Shown piece after piece: positions 5,669-13,140 of a stretch of 17,021 nt of DNA. Source of the stretch: Streptosporangiaceae bacterium (GTDB lineage: Bacteria; Actinomycetota; Actinomycetes; Streptosporangiales; Streptosporangiaceae); contig JASHYW010000095.1 of NCBI GenBank assembly GCA_030042885.1, forward strand, positions 1-17,021, in the 5' to 3' direction. A program made the translations under genes and the position numbers. The notes under the pieces were generated by a model that saw nothing but the letters and a program-made list of their open reading frames with translations, searched no databases and was not told where the DNA came from. Position 1 is the first letter of the stretch; the number at the start of each line of letters is the position of its first letter.

Positions 5669-8002
5669 GTGGACGAGGGTACGCCACCGTTCAGGTACGA
5701 CGCACGGCTGGCCAACAAGATCGAGCTGAAGTGGCAAGACCGCTGGGAACGCGAGGGCACGTTCCAGTCCCCGAACCCGCCCAGCGCGGAAGGCCCGGCT
5801 GCCGCGCTCTCGGACGGCTTCGAGCGCGTAGCCGGGCGGCCCAAGTTCTACCTGCTCGACTTTTTCCCTTATCCCAGTGGCATCGGGCTGCACGTGGGCC
5901 ACCCGCTGGGTTACATCGGCACCGACGTATACGGCCGCTACCTGCGGATGACCGGTCATCATGTGCTGCATCCGTTCGGTTTCGACACGTTCGGGCTGCC
6001 CGCCGAGCAGTACGCGATCGACACCGGCCAGCACCCGGCCGTCACTGTTCGGCAGAACGCGGCCGTGATGCGCCGCCAGCTGCGGCGGCTGGGGCTGGGC
6101 CACGACCGCAGGCGGGAGATCCTGACCAGCGACCCGTCGTACTACCGCTGGACGCAGTGGATTTTCCTGCGGATATTCAACAGCTGGTACGACCAGGCCG
6201 CCGGACCCCGAGGTCGCGCCCGGCCGGTTGGTGACCTGGCCGCCGAGTTCGCCGCGGGGCGGCGTGCGACGCCGGACGGCCGGGCGTGGGCGGACCTGTC
6301 CGCCGGTGAGCGACGGGACGTCATCGACGGTCACCGGCTGGCCTTCCTGGCGGAGGAGGTCGTCAACTGGTGCCCGGGACTGGGTACGGTGCTGGCCGAT
6401 GAGGAGGTGACGGACGAGGGCCGCAGCGCCGTGGGTAACTACCCCGTCTACCGCAGGCCGCTGCGGCAGTGGATGCTGCGCATCACCGCGTTCGCCGAGC
6501 GGCTGCTGGCCGATCTGGACGTGGTGGACTGGCCGGACAACGTCAAGCGCCTGCAGCGGAACTGGATCGGCCCCAGCGGCGGCCCATACCATCTGAAGGA
6601 CTGGCTGTTCTCGCGGCAGCGGTACTGGGGCGAGCCGTTCCCGATCGTGTACGACGTGGCCGACCCGGACCCCAAGCCCCGGCCGATCGCGCTGCCCGAG
6701 GCGATGCTGCCCGTGACGCTGCCGGAGATGACGGACTTCCGGCCGGTGCCGCAGGACGATGCCAGCGGTCCGGTGCCTGCATTGTCTCGGGCGCCCGGCT
6801 GGGCGGAGATCACGCTGAACCTGGGCGATGGCCCCAGACGCTACCGCCGCGAGCTCAACGTCATGCCGCAGTGGGCAGGCTCCTGCTGGTATTACCTGCG
6901 CTACCTGGACCCGTTCAACGAAACGGCTCTGGTCGGCCGGGAGGCTGAGCACTACTGGATGCCGCCGGCCGGCGTGGACCTGTACGTCGGCGGCGTCGAG
7001 CACGCCGTGTTGCACCTGCTGTACGCGAGGTTCTGGCACAAGGTCCTCCACGATTACGGCGTCACGGAAACCACGGAGCCGTTCGGGAGGCTGTTCAACC
7101 AGGGATACATCCTGGCCGACGCGTTCACCGATTCCCGTGGCCAGTACGTGCCCGCCGCGGACGTCACGGGCCGGGCGGACCACTGGGAATACCGCGGGCA
7201 GCCGGTCACCCGGCGGGCCGGGAAGATGGGCAAGAGCCTGAAGAACGGCGTCAGCCCGGATGACATCTACGACTCCTACAGCGCCGACACGTTGCGGCTG
7301 TACGAACTGGCGATGGGCCCGCTGGACGGCGACCGGCCGTGGCGCACCGATGACATCATCGGCATGTACCGGTTCCTGCAGCGCCTGTGGCGACTGATCG
7401 TCGACGAGACCACCGGGGAAACGCTGGTGCCCCCGCGCCCGCGGGCCGCCGAGCGCCCGCGGGCCGCCGAGCGCCCGCCGGAGCCGGGGCAGCCACGAGA
7501 CGCGACCGCCTCGCCACCAGACCCGCCGGCTACCCCGCAGCCGATGGACACGGCCACCGCGCGGCTGCTGCATCAGACGATTGCCACGGTACGGGACGAC
7601 TTCGCCGCGCTGCGCTTCAACACGGCGATCGCGCGGATCATCGAGCTGACCGCGCACACCTCCAGGCTGCCCCGCGTGCCGCGCGACCTGGCCGAGCCGC
7701 TGGTGCTGATGGTGGCACCGCTGGCCCCGCACGTGGCCGAGGAACTGTGGCAGCGGCTCGGGCACCCCGCCTCCCTGGCCTACGAGCCGTTCCCGCAGGC
7801 CGATCCCGCGCTGGCCGCCGAGGACAGCGTCACGCTGCCCGTCCAGGTCAACGGCAGGCTGCGGTTCACCATCGAGGTCCCGGCCGGAGCCGGCGAGGCG
7901 GACATCGCCGAGCTGCTGGCCCGGCATCCCGGCTACCCGCGTCAGGATGTCGCTCGCCTGATCATCGTCCCCGGCAAGATCGTCAACGTGGTCCTGCGCT
8001 GA
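5669..8002 (+). CDS. leuS: Leucyl-tRNA synthetase lacking the CP1 editing domain
   Basis: This 777-residue class I synthetase should charge tRNA-Leu with leucine. The GTG start at 5669 has AGGAGG (5656-5661) seven bases upstream. Landmarks: HVGH (residues 75-78, the HIGH motif) within a GLHVGHPLGY segment; VVNWCPGLGTVLADEEV; RNWIG (about 297-301); KDWLFSRQRYWGEPFP (about 310-325); MPQWAGSCWYYLRY; DLYVGGVEHAVLHLLYARFWHKVL; KMGKS (519-523, the usual actinobacterial form of KMSKS); an anticodon-binding helical domain; and a C-terminal VNGRLRF...VPGKIVNVV domain. In ordinary actinobacterial LeuRS (about 950 residues) roughly 190 residues of editing domain, with the TTRPDTLFGAT and GYGTGAIMAVP-type motifs, lie between NWIG and KDWLF. 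Here only seven or eight residues join them. A Pro/Arg-rich insert (about 588-628) precedes the anticodon-binding domain. Expression is probably controlled by the upstream attenuator. It is likely a functional paralogue rather than a broken gene, since every other segment is intact and in frame. Confidence 0.93.
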   Translation: MDEGTPPFRYDARLANKIELKWQDRWEREGTFQSPNPPSAEGPAAALSDGFERVAGRPKFYLLDFFPYPSGIGLHVGHPLGYIGTDVYGRYLRMTGHHVLHPFGFDTFGLPAEQYAIDTGQHPAVTVRQNAAVMRRQLRRLGLGHDRRREILTSDPSYYRWTQWIFLRIFNSWYDQAAGPRGRARPVGDLAAEFAAGRRATPDGRAWADLSAGERRDVIDGHRLAFLAEEVVNWCPGLGTVLADEEVTDEGRSAVGNYPVYRRPLRQWMLRITAFAERLLADLDVVDWPDNVKRLQRNWIGPSGGPYHLKDWLFSRQRYWGEPFPIVYDVADPDPKPRPIALPEAMLPVTLPEMTDFRPVPQDDASGPVPALSRAPGWAEITLNLGDGPRRYRRELNVMPQWAGSCWYYLRYLDPFNETALVGREAEHYWMPPAGVDLYVGGVEHAVLHLLYARFWHKVLHDYGVTETTEPFGRLFNQGYILADAFTDSRGQYVPAADVTGRADHWEYRGQPVTRRAGKMGKSLKNGVSPDDIYDSYSADTLRLYELAMGPLDGDRPWRTDDIIGMYRFLQRLWRLIVDETTGETLVPPRPRAAERPRAAERPPEPGQPRDATASPPDPPATPQPMDTATARLLHQTIATVRDDFAALRFNTAIARIIELTAHTSRLPRVPRDLAEPLVLMVAPLAPHVAEELWQRLGHPASLAYEPFPQADPALAAEDSVTLPVQVNGRLRFTIEVPAGAGEADIAELLARHPGYPRQDVARLIIVPGKIVNVVLR
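7441..7476 (+). repeat. Perfect 18-bp tandem duplication inside the LeuRS gene
   Basis: The unit GCGGGCCGCCGAGCGCCC occurs twice, head to tail, in frame, encoding RAAERP-type repeats within the Pro/Arg-rich linker ahead of the anticodon-binding domain. The perfect identity suggests a recent slippage event in a disordered segment. Confidence 0.85.
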
Positions 8003-8016
8003 ATCCGGCCGGTTGG

Positions 8017-8166
8017 TCATCGCAGGGCCTCACGGTGGTGCGGGCTGTCCCAGTCGGCATGCACCGGCTCGACGCGGATCCGCCAGGGCGCGTCATTGAA
8101 GAAGCTGGGCGCCGCCTCCGATCTCGCCCGCTCCCGACGGCTCACGCCATACCGATTGTCTCTCAC
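8017..8166 (-). CDS. Small hypothetical protein (49 aa), convergent with the LeuRS gene
   Basis: A minus-strand frame runs from GTG at 8166 (or GTG at 8145) to TGA at 8017-8019, filling the gap between the LeuRS and NRDE genes. The product includes SEAAPSFFNDAPWRIRVEP and then VHADWDSPHH, a mixed and protein-like composition rather than the Arg/Pro/Ala repeats of shadow frames. About four fifths of its codons end in G or C. No good ribosome-binding site is visible and I do not recognise the family. Its stop lies 14 bp from the LeuRS stop, so the two genes converge. Upstream it would be divergent from the NRDE gene. Confidence 0.4.
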   Translation of the reverse strand: MRDNRYGVSRRERARSEAAPSFFNDAPWRIRVEPVHADWDSPHHREALR

Positions 8167-8192
8167 CGTCCGGGTCGACCCAGCTGCCAGGT

Positions 8193-8198
8193 TATGGT
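8193..8198 (+). promoter_or_regulatory. Candidate -10 element, leaderless start of the NRDE gene
   Basis: TATGGT ends six bases before the GTG at 8205, which would be the first transcribed codon. The GTG is fixed as the start because the next codon encodes the catalytic Cys2 of the family. No ribosome-binding site is present. The -35 region is unclear. Confidence 0.4.
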
Positions 8199-8204
8199 CG
8201 GTGC

Positions 8205-9053
8205 GTGTGCACCGTCGTGGTCAGCCTTGCGCCAGCCGAGACGATGCCGTTGCTGCTGATGGGCTTTCGCGATGAGTTCACCGGCCGCCCGTGGCAGCCG
8301 CCGGCCCGGCACTGGCCGGGATCGCCCCTGGTTGGCGGGCGTGACGAGGAAGCAGGCGGGACCTGGCTCGCGGTGCACCCGGCCATCCCGCGGGTCAGCT
8401 GTATCCTGAACGCCCGCGGCGAGCAGGCCGCGCTCAGCCGTCGCAGATCCCGTGGCGAGCTCCCGCTGCGCGCGGCGACCGAAGGCCCGCAGGCCCTGCG
8501 GGAGTTGTACAACAACCCAGGCGACCTCGCCAGCTACGACCCGTTTTTCCTGCTCTGCGCCGATCTGACCACCGTGCGGATGCTGAGCTGGGACGGCAGG
8601 CGCGCCACCCTCGAAGGCCTGGCTCCGGCCACGCACGTCATTACCAACGCGGGTCACATGTACCCGCCGCGCGCCAGCCAGGGCACCGAGCCGGCGCCAC
8701 CCGGCCCGCAGCCGCTCACCGAGCCGGCGCCAGTCGGCCCGCAGGCGCGACCGGACCCCAGGGCCAAGGCGGACCACTTCGGCCCGAAGTTCGCCGCGCA
8801 TCATCCCTCCGGCGACCCGGCCGCCACCATCAAGGACGCGTGGGGAGACTGGCTCACGCTGGCCGAGGGAGACGGGCTGTCCGACACCGACGCTGCAGCG
8901 ATCGTCGTCCGCCGCGAACTGCCGGACGGCCGGGTGTGGGGAACCACGTCGGTCAGCCTGGTGGCCCTCGGCCGCGACGGCCTCCGCTACGACTTCCAGC
9001 CCGTCCCCGCCGACGCCACGACCTGGTACACCGTCGACCTCGACCGCTACTAG
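8205..9053 (+). CDS. NRDE family (TANGO2-like) protein
   Basis: This 282-residue protein begins Met-Cys-Thr, as the NRDE family requires; Cys2 is the presumed Ntn-type nucleophile. The signature appears as FRDE at residues 21-24 (Phe in place of Asn), followed by RPWQPP, GGRDEEAGGTWLAV and ARGEQAAL, all typical of the family. TANGO2-type proteins have been linked to heme handling in eukaryotes; the bacterial role is uncertain. Residues 161-182 are a Pro-rich insertion made of two 11-residue tandem repeats. The C-terminal half (KDAWGDWLTLAEGDG, VWGTTSVSLVAL, WYTVDLD) is complete. There is no signal peptide. The gene ends 5 bp from the stop of the opposing glutamine-synthetase-like gene. Confidence 0.85.
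   Translation: MCTVVVSLAPAETMPLLLMGFRDEFTGRPWQPPARHWPGSPLVGGRDEEAGGTWLAVHPAIPRVSCILNARGEQAALSRRRSRGELPLRAATEGPQALRELYNNPGDLASYDPFFLLCADLTTVRMLSWDGRRATLEGLAPATHVITNAGHMYPPRASQGTEPAPPGPQPLTEPAPVGPQARPDPRAKADHFGPKFAAHHPSGDPAATIKDAWGDWLTLAEGDGLSDTDAAAIVVRRELPDGRVWGTTSVSLVALGRDGLRYDFQPVPADATTWYTVDLDRY
8685..8750 (+). repeat. 33-bp imperfect tandem repeat inside the NRDE gene
   Basis: Two head-to-tail 33-bp units (8685-8717, 8718-8750) encode TEPAPPGPQPL and TEPAPVGPQAR. The reading frame is kept. It expands a Pro-rich surface segment in the middle of the protein. Confidence 0.8.
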
Positions 9054-9058
9054 GCAGC

Positions 9059-10573
9059 TCAGAAGAACTCGAAGTACTCCCGCATCTCCCAGTCGCTGAC
9101 ATCCGGGCTGGGCCGCTCCTCCGAGGCGGGACCGGAGGCGAGCGCCTCCTCGTACCGCCGGATCTCGGCGCGCTTCATCATCACCAGGTAGTCGATCAGC
9201 GTGTCGCCGAACGCCTCCCGGTAGAACCCGTCCGCATCAAGCGCCGTCACCGCCTCGGTCAGCGACGTCGGCAGCATGGGCGCGTCGATGGCATACGGAT
9301 CGGCCGACACCGGCGGAGGCGGCTCCAGGCCGCGGCGGATCCCGTCGAGCCCCGCCGCGATGTTCGCCGCCATGTACAGGTACGGGTTGGCGGCCGGCTC
9401 GCCGAGCCGCATCTCCACGTGACTGCTGGCGTCCCCGGGCGAGCCCTGGACCCGCACCAGCACGCCGCGGTTCTCCACCGCCCAGCACACCCGGTCCGGC
9501 GCGAACGAGTAGGGCCGGAACCGCTTGTAGCCGTTGACGGTCGGCGCCGCGAACACCGCCATCGGCGCCGTGTGCGCCAGCAGCCCGGCGACGTACCTCC
9601 GGCCGGCATCGGACAGCGGAGCGTCGAAGCTGGCGAACGCGTTCGAGCCGTCCAGCCGCGTGAGCAGCGACTGGTGCAGGTGAAAACCGGAGGAGAAGAA
9701 GTTCGGCAGCGCGGGCCGGCACATGAACGTGGCCAGCAGCCCGCGCCGCTGGCAGACCTGCTTGACCGCCGAGCGGAACAAGACGGCGGCATCGGCCGCC
9801 GCCAGGCCGGACAGCGGGCTGAAGCTGAACTCGAGCTGGCCGGGTCCCCACTCGTCCTCCATCGACCGCGGCAGCAGGCCCACCCCGTCCAGGGCGTCGC
9901 GGACCGCCTCGAGGGTGTCGCCCATGCTGTCCAGCCGGACCTCGGACAGGTACTGGTAGCCCCGCTGGTACACGCTGACCGGCGGCGGCGCCGGGGTGAA
10001 CCCGGCGTTCTCCGGCGCGAGCACCTCCGGCGACCGGACCACGATGTAGAACTCGACCTCGATCCCGGCCAGGAAGTCGTACCCCGCCTCGGCCAGCGAA
10101 CCGAGCACCCGGCGCAGCAGGCCGCGCCCGTCCAGCGGCATCGGCTGGCCGTTGCCGAAGTACACGTCGCACAGCATCCACCCGGTGCTGTCCGCCCAGG
10201 GCAGCACCTGGAACGTGGCCGGGTCGGGCACCAGCACCACGTCAGGGAACCCGGTGAACTCCTCGATGCCGAAGCCGCCGCCTCGGGCGAAGGCGGGCAC
10301 GAACACCTGGTTGCCGGTGTCCAGGCTGTAGATCGCCCCGGAGAAGTCAAGCCCGTCGGACATGGCCGCGATCGCCGCCGATGGCGACAGCATCTTGCCG
10401 CGCGGCACGCCGTGCTGGTCGGCCACCGCCAGCCGGACGGTCTGCAAGCCAAGCTCACGGATCCTCTCCGCGACCTCCTCGACCGCGGCCTGCCGCTCCG
10501 CTCCGCCCAGGCCGTAACGGAACACGAACCCCGGCTGACCGACACCAGAAAGATCAATGCTCACGAAAGTCAA
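9059..10573 (-). CDS. Glutamine synthetase family protein (GlnA-like ligase)
   Basis: This is a protein of up to 504 residues. The glutamine synthetase fold is shown in order by: DQHGVPRGKML (about 53-62, beta-grasp domain); GIEVEFY (metal Glu 172 and 174); EDEWGPGQLEF (239-249); GFHLHQS (His 298 and 300); NGYKRFRP (347-354); ENRGVLVRVQG (367-377); and EMRLGEPAANPYLYMAANIAAGLDGI (387-412). These enzymes make gamma-glutamyl amides from glutamate, ATP and an amine. NGYKR instead of NSYKR and the lack of an adenylylation-type motif argue for a paralogue acting on another amine (polyamine or ethanolamine ligases are known in actinomycetes) rather than the main GlnA. The start is uncertain: TTG at 10573 or GTG at 10564, with no ribosome-binding site for either. 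It lies 73 bp downstream of the ECF sigma gene on the same strand and may be cotranscribed with it. Confidence 0.85.
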   Translation of the reverse strand: MTFVSIDLSGVGQPGFVFRYGLGGAERQAAVEEVAERIRELGLQTVRLAVADQHGVPRGKMLSPSAAIAAMSDGLDFSGAIYSLDTGNQVFVPAFARGGGFGIEEFTGFPDVVLVPDPATFQVLPWADSTGWMLCDVYFGNGQPMPLDGRGLLRRVLGSLAEAGYDFLAGIEVEFYIVVRSPEVLAPENAGFTPAPPPVSVYQRGYQYLSEVRLDSMGDTLEAVRDALDGVGLLPRSMEDEWGPGQLEFSFSPLSGLAAADAAVLFRSAVKQVCQRRGLLATFMCRPALPNFFSSGFHLHQSLLTRLDGSNAFASFDAPLSDAGRRYVAGLLAHTAPMAVFAAPTVNGYKRFRPYSFAPDRVCWAVENRGVLVRVQGSPGDASSHVEMRLGEPAANPYLYMAANIAAGLDGIRRGLEPPPPVSADPYAIDAPMLPTSLTEAVTALDADGFYREAFGDTLIDYLVMMKRAEIRRYEEALASGPASEERPSPDVSDWEMREYFEFF

Positions 10574-10646
10574 TCGTCGGTGGCCCGGTAGGCCGAGGTC
10601 CAGGAATCGAGGAAAATCATGTCCGGGCGCGACCCGGCGAACGCGC

Positions 10647-11624
10647 TCAGGGCAGATGCGGCGGCAGGCCCAGCTCGGCGAAGATCCGCTCGGTGTCCAG
10701 GAAGAACGTCAGCCGGCTGATCAGCCCACCCGATACCTCGTGCACCTGCAGCGCCCAGGGCGCATGCCCGCCGGCCGGATCCGGCTTGTACTGGGCCCAG
10801 GCCGGCACGCCGTTCACCTGTCCCGCGGGCACCAGGACCGAGCCCCGGCACAGGCTCGGCGTCGGCTGCAGCATCCAGCGGCAGACGTTCTCGGCGCCCC
10901 TGATCCACATGGCGAACGGCGGCATCGTCATCAGCGCATCCTGCTGCAGCAGCGTGACCAGCTGATCCATGTCGTAACGCTGGAACGCATCCACGTACCT
11001 GGCCAGCATGCCCGCCTGGTCCGCGTCCAGGGGGCCGGGGCGCTGCTCGGAGGGCAGCGCGGCCAGCGTGGCCCGGGCCCGCTGCAGGGCGCTGTTGACG
11101 GCGGGCACGCTGGTGCCGAGCGTGGCGGCGGCCTCGGCCGCGGGCATCCGCAGCACCTCGCACAGGATCAGCGTGGCCCGCTGCCTGGCGGGCAGGTGCT
11201 GCAGTGCGGTCACGAACGCGAGCCTGATCGTATCGCGCGCCACCGCGACCTCGGCCGGGTCGGCATGCTCGGGTACCACCCGGTCATCGGCGATCGGGAA
11301 GATCCAGATGTCGTCCGTCTGCCAGGGGCGGAGCAGCGCCTCGACCGGCGGCGAGGCCGGCCCGAGGTCCATCGGCAGCGCCCGGCGCTGCCTGCCGCGC
11401 AGCATGTCCAGGCAGATGTTGGTGGCGATCCGGTACAGCCACGACCGCACGCTCGACCGTCCCTCGAACCCCTCGGCCGCGCGCCAGGCCCGCACCATGG
11501 TCTCCTGCACGGCGTCGTCGGCCTCGAACCCCGAGCCCAGCATGCGGTAGCAGTACCCGGTCAGCTCCCTGCGGTACTCCTCGAGCTTGTCCGGGCTAAC
11601 CTCGGCTGATGTGGTAGACGGCAT
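10647..11624 (-). CDS. ECF sigma factor with C-terminal SnoaL-like domain
   Basis: This is a 325-residue protein from ATG 11624; a frame with ten more codons exists but adds only Gly-rich sequence. Region 2 (about 14-82) includes RELTGYCYRMLGSGFEADDA, VQETMVRAWRAAEGFEG and SWLYRIATNICLDMLR. Region 4 (about 131-188) includes HLPARQRATLILCEVLRM and the helix-turn-helix PAAEAAATLGTSVPAVNSAL. A C-terminal extension (about 205-325, from YVDAFQRYDMDQLVTLLQQDALM) is the SnoaL/NTF2-like domain of the SigG/SigJ type, which is thought to modulate sigma activity in place of a separate anti-sigma factor. No anti-sigma gene adjoins it, in agreement. Its neighbours on the same strand are the cupin gene upstream and the glutamine-synthetase-like gene downstream. 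Targets are not predictable from this window. Confidence 0.9.
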   Translation of the reverse strand: MPSTTSAEVSPDKLEEYRRELTGYCYRMLGSGFEADDAVQETMVRAWRAAEGFEGRSSVRSWLYRIATNICLDMLRGRQRRALPMDLGPASPPVEALLRPWQTDDIWIFPIADDRVVPEHADPAEVAVARDTIRLAFVTALQHLPARQRATLILCEVLRMPAAEAAATLGTSVPAVNSALQRARATLAALPSEQRPGPLDADQAGMLARYVDAFQRYDMDQLVTLLQQDALMTMPPFAMWIRGAENVCRWMLQPTPSLCRGSVLVPAGQVNGVPAWAQYKPDPAGGHAPWALQVHEVSGGLISRLTFFLDTERIFAELGLPPHLP

Positions 11625-11632
11625 ACTTCCAC

Positions 11633-11638
11633 ACCCTA
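11633..11638 (-). promoter_or_regulatory. Candidate -10 element, leaderless start of the ECF sigma gene
   Basis: Minus-strand TAGGGT ends eight bases before the ATG at 11624, so the transcript could begin at the start codon. GGAAG is also present but only one base from the ATG, too close to act as a ribosome-binding site. No clear -35 was found. Confidence 0.35.
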
Positions 11639-11712
11639 CGCCGCCCCCCGGCACCTCTCGCCGCTCCAGACCGGGCGGACACGCGCCCGCCGACGGCGCC
11701 AGGGCCGCCAGC

Positions 11713-12150
11713 TCAGGCGGGCTCCATCCCGTACCTGCTCATCAGCTCGCGCTCGGCCTCTGGCGACGGCGGCTGCTCCCTGGCCCACAGCTTGTGCAGC
11801 TCGGCGAAGTAGGCGTCCATGGCCGGGGCGTGCAGCACCAGCAGCCGGGCCGGCTCCTCGCTCCGATTGCCGAACGTATGCCCCGCACCGCGCGGCACCA
11901 GCAGGAAGTCCCCGGGCCCGCCGGCCAGCTCCGTGCCGTCCAGCCAGAACGTGACGGTCCCCTCCAGCACGAAGAAGGCCTCCGAGCAGTTCACGTGCCG
12001 GTGCGGCGGCGGGGTCCTGGCGCCCGGCGGCACGGTGCGCTCCATGAGCGAGAAGTCGCCGCCGGTCTGAGCCGAGACGGCCTTGAACGCCATCACGTTT
12101 CCCCGCGCGGTGAGCAGCTGCCCGCGCCCGGCCGGCACGATATCGGTCAT
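11713..12150 (-). CDS. Cupin domain protein
   Basis: This 145-residue single-domain cupin starts at ATG 12150; upstream in-frame sequence is not conserved-looking. Cupin motif 1 is PPPHRHVNCSEAFFVLEG (metal ligands His50, His52, Glu57) and motif 2 is GDFLLVPRGAGHTFGN (His91), so the metal site is complete. Function is not assignable: small cupins of this kind include oxygenases, isomerases and sensors. The C-terminal PPSPEAERELMSRYGMEP resembles the tail of cupins annotated as quercetin-dioxygenase-like. It diverges from the coiled-coil protein gene, with a perfect inverted repeat (12155-12169) in between, and is followed after 88 bp by the ECF sigma gene. Confidence 0.82.
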   Translation of the reverse strand: MTDIVPAGRGQLLTARGNVMAFKAVSAQTGGDFSLMERTVPPGARTPPPHRHVNCSEAFFVLEGTVTFWLDGTELAGGPGDFLLVPRGAGHTFGNRSEEPARLLVLHAPAMDAYFAELHKLWAREQPPSPEAERELMSRYGMEPA

Positions 12151-12154
12151 CTGA

Positions 12155-12169
12155 CCTGTGTAGCACAGG
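12155..12169. promoter_or_regulatory. Operator-like inverted repeat CCTGTG-TAG-CACAGG
   Basis: A perfect 6-bp inverted repeat with a 3-bp centre sits four bases upstream of the cupin ATG, between the divergent cupin and coiled-coil genes. Its size and position suit a dimeric repressor site that would block the cupin promoter. No regulator gene of an obvious kind adjoins it, so the protein that binds is unknown. Confidence 0.35.
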
Positions 12170-12236
12170 CCATATCCGGGAAGTTCTATCGCGAGCTTCG
12201 TTGATCGCAAACAGCGAGCGGGGAATCATCGGTTAC

Positions 12237-13046
12237 GTGACCGACCTGCTGGCCGATGCGGTGGCCGAGCTGTACCAGCTGGACCCGGACGAGTTCACGG
12301 CCCGCCGCCAGGATCTCGCCGACCAGGCGCGGGCGGCGGGGGACCCAGCCGCGGCCAAGCAGATCACCGGGCTGCGCAAGCCGACCCGGTCGGCCTGGAT
12401 CGTGAACCGCCTGGTCCGCACCGACCCGGACGTCACCGCCCGGCTGGCCGCCCTGGCCGATGAGCTCCGCGACGCCGAACGATCCCCGCAAGGGGCCCGG
12501 ATCCGCGAGCTGTCCGCGGCCCGGGCCAGGCTGGTCGACGAGCTCACCCGGCAGGCCCTGTCGGAGCTTCCCGCGCCGCCTGCCGCGCTGCGCGAGGAGG
12601 TGACCGCCACCTTCGACGCGGCCCTCGCCGACCCCGAGGTGGCGGCGAACCTGGGCACCCTGGTCCGGGCCGCGCACTGGGCCGGCTTCGGCCTGAACCT
12701 GGACGGCAGCCCCGCCGCCGTCCCGACCACCCCCGCCCCGCCCCCGAAGACCAGGAAACCCGCGCCCGCCGAGGCCGGTGCCGAACGGGAACGCCGTCAC
12801 CGCGAGAAGATCATTGAGGCCGAACGGGGCGTGGCTGAAGCCGACCGTGCCCTCGACGCCGCCACCGCCGAGGAGCAGCGGCTGGAGAACACCGTCCGGC
12901 GACTGGAAGCCGAGCTCGCCCAGGCCCGCAAGCAGCTAGCCGAGGCCAGGCGGCAGGCCTACCGGGCCGAGTCACGGCAGCGGCGGGCCAGCCTGGCCCT
13001 GGGCCGGCTGCGCCAGGGAGCCCCACCCACCTCCCCATCCCCCTGA
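12237..13046 (+). CDS. Hypothetical protein with C-terminal coiled coil
   Basis: This is a 269-residue protein if started at GTG 12237 (VTDLLADAVAELYQLDPDEF). A TTG at 12201 would add 12 residues. The N-terminal 150 residues are helical in character with conserved-looking motifs LDPDEFTARR, LRKPTRSAWIVNRLVR, ELSAARARLVDELTRQAL and LGTLVRAAHWAGFG. A Pro/Ala linker (about 158-180) follows, then a long heptad-type coiled coil (about 182-255, rich in Glu, Arg and Ala). I recall similar proteins as uncharacterised in many actinobacteria. It has no enzyme motif, signal peptide or membrane helix, so a structural or DNA-associated role is possible but unsupported. Confidence 0.75.
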   Translation: MTDLLADAVAELYQLDPDEFTARRQDLADQARAAGDPAAAKQITGLRKPTRSAWIVNRLVRTDPDVTARLAALADELRDAERSPQGARIRELSAARARLVDELTRQALSELPAPPAALREEVTATFDAALADPEVAANLGTLVRAAHWAGFGLNLDGSPAAVPTTPAPPPKTRKPAPAEAGAERERRHREKIIEAERGVAEADRALDAATAEEQRLENTVRRLEAELAQARKQLAEARRQAYRAESRQRRASLALGRLRQGAPPTSPSP

Positions 13047-13105
13047 CTGACCGGCCAGCGAGTACGGGCTTCTGAGCCCGTGCGAGCGACTTCTTGGGGT
13101 CGGTG

Positions 13106-13140
13106 CCAGGCTTACGGTGAGAACCAGTGCGGGAGCCTGG
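13106..13140 (+). other. Inverted repeat of unknown role upstream of the SigE-family operon
   Basis: CCAGGCT (13106-13112) and AGCCTGG (13134-13140) are perfect complements around 21 bases. There is no T-run, so it is not a standard terminator. It lies in the 257-bp gap between the coiled-coil gene and the sigma gene and could be part of the latter's 5' region. Confidence 0.3.

Noticed and set aside
8840..10591. 583-codon plus-strand frame across the NRDE 3' end and the glutamine-synthetase-like gene
   Set aside because: Low-complexity Arg/His/Gly composition, and antisense to a gene with complete glutamine synthetase motifs.
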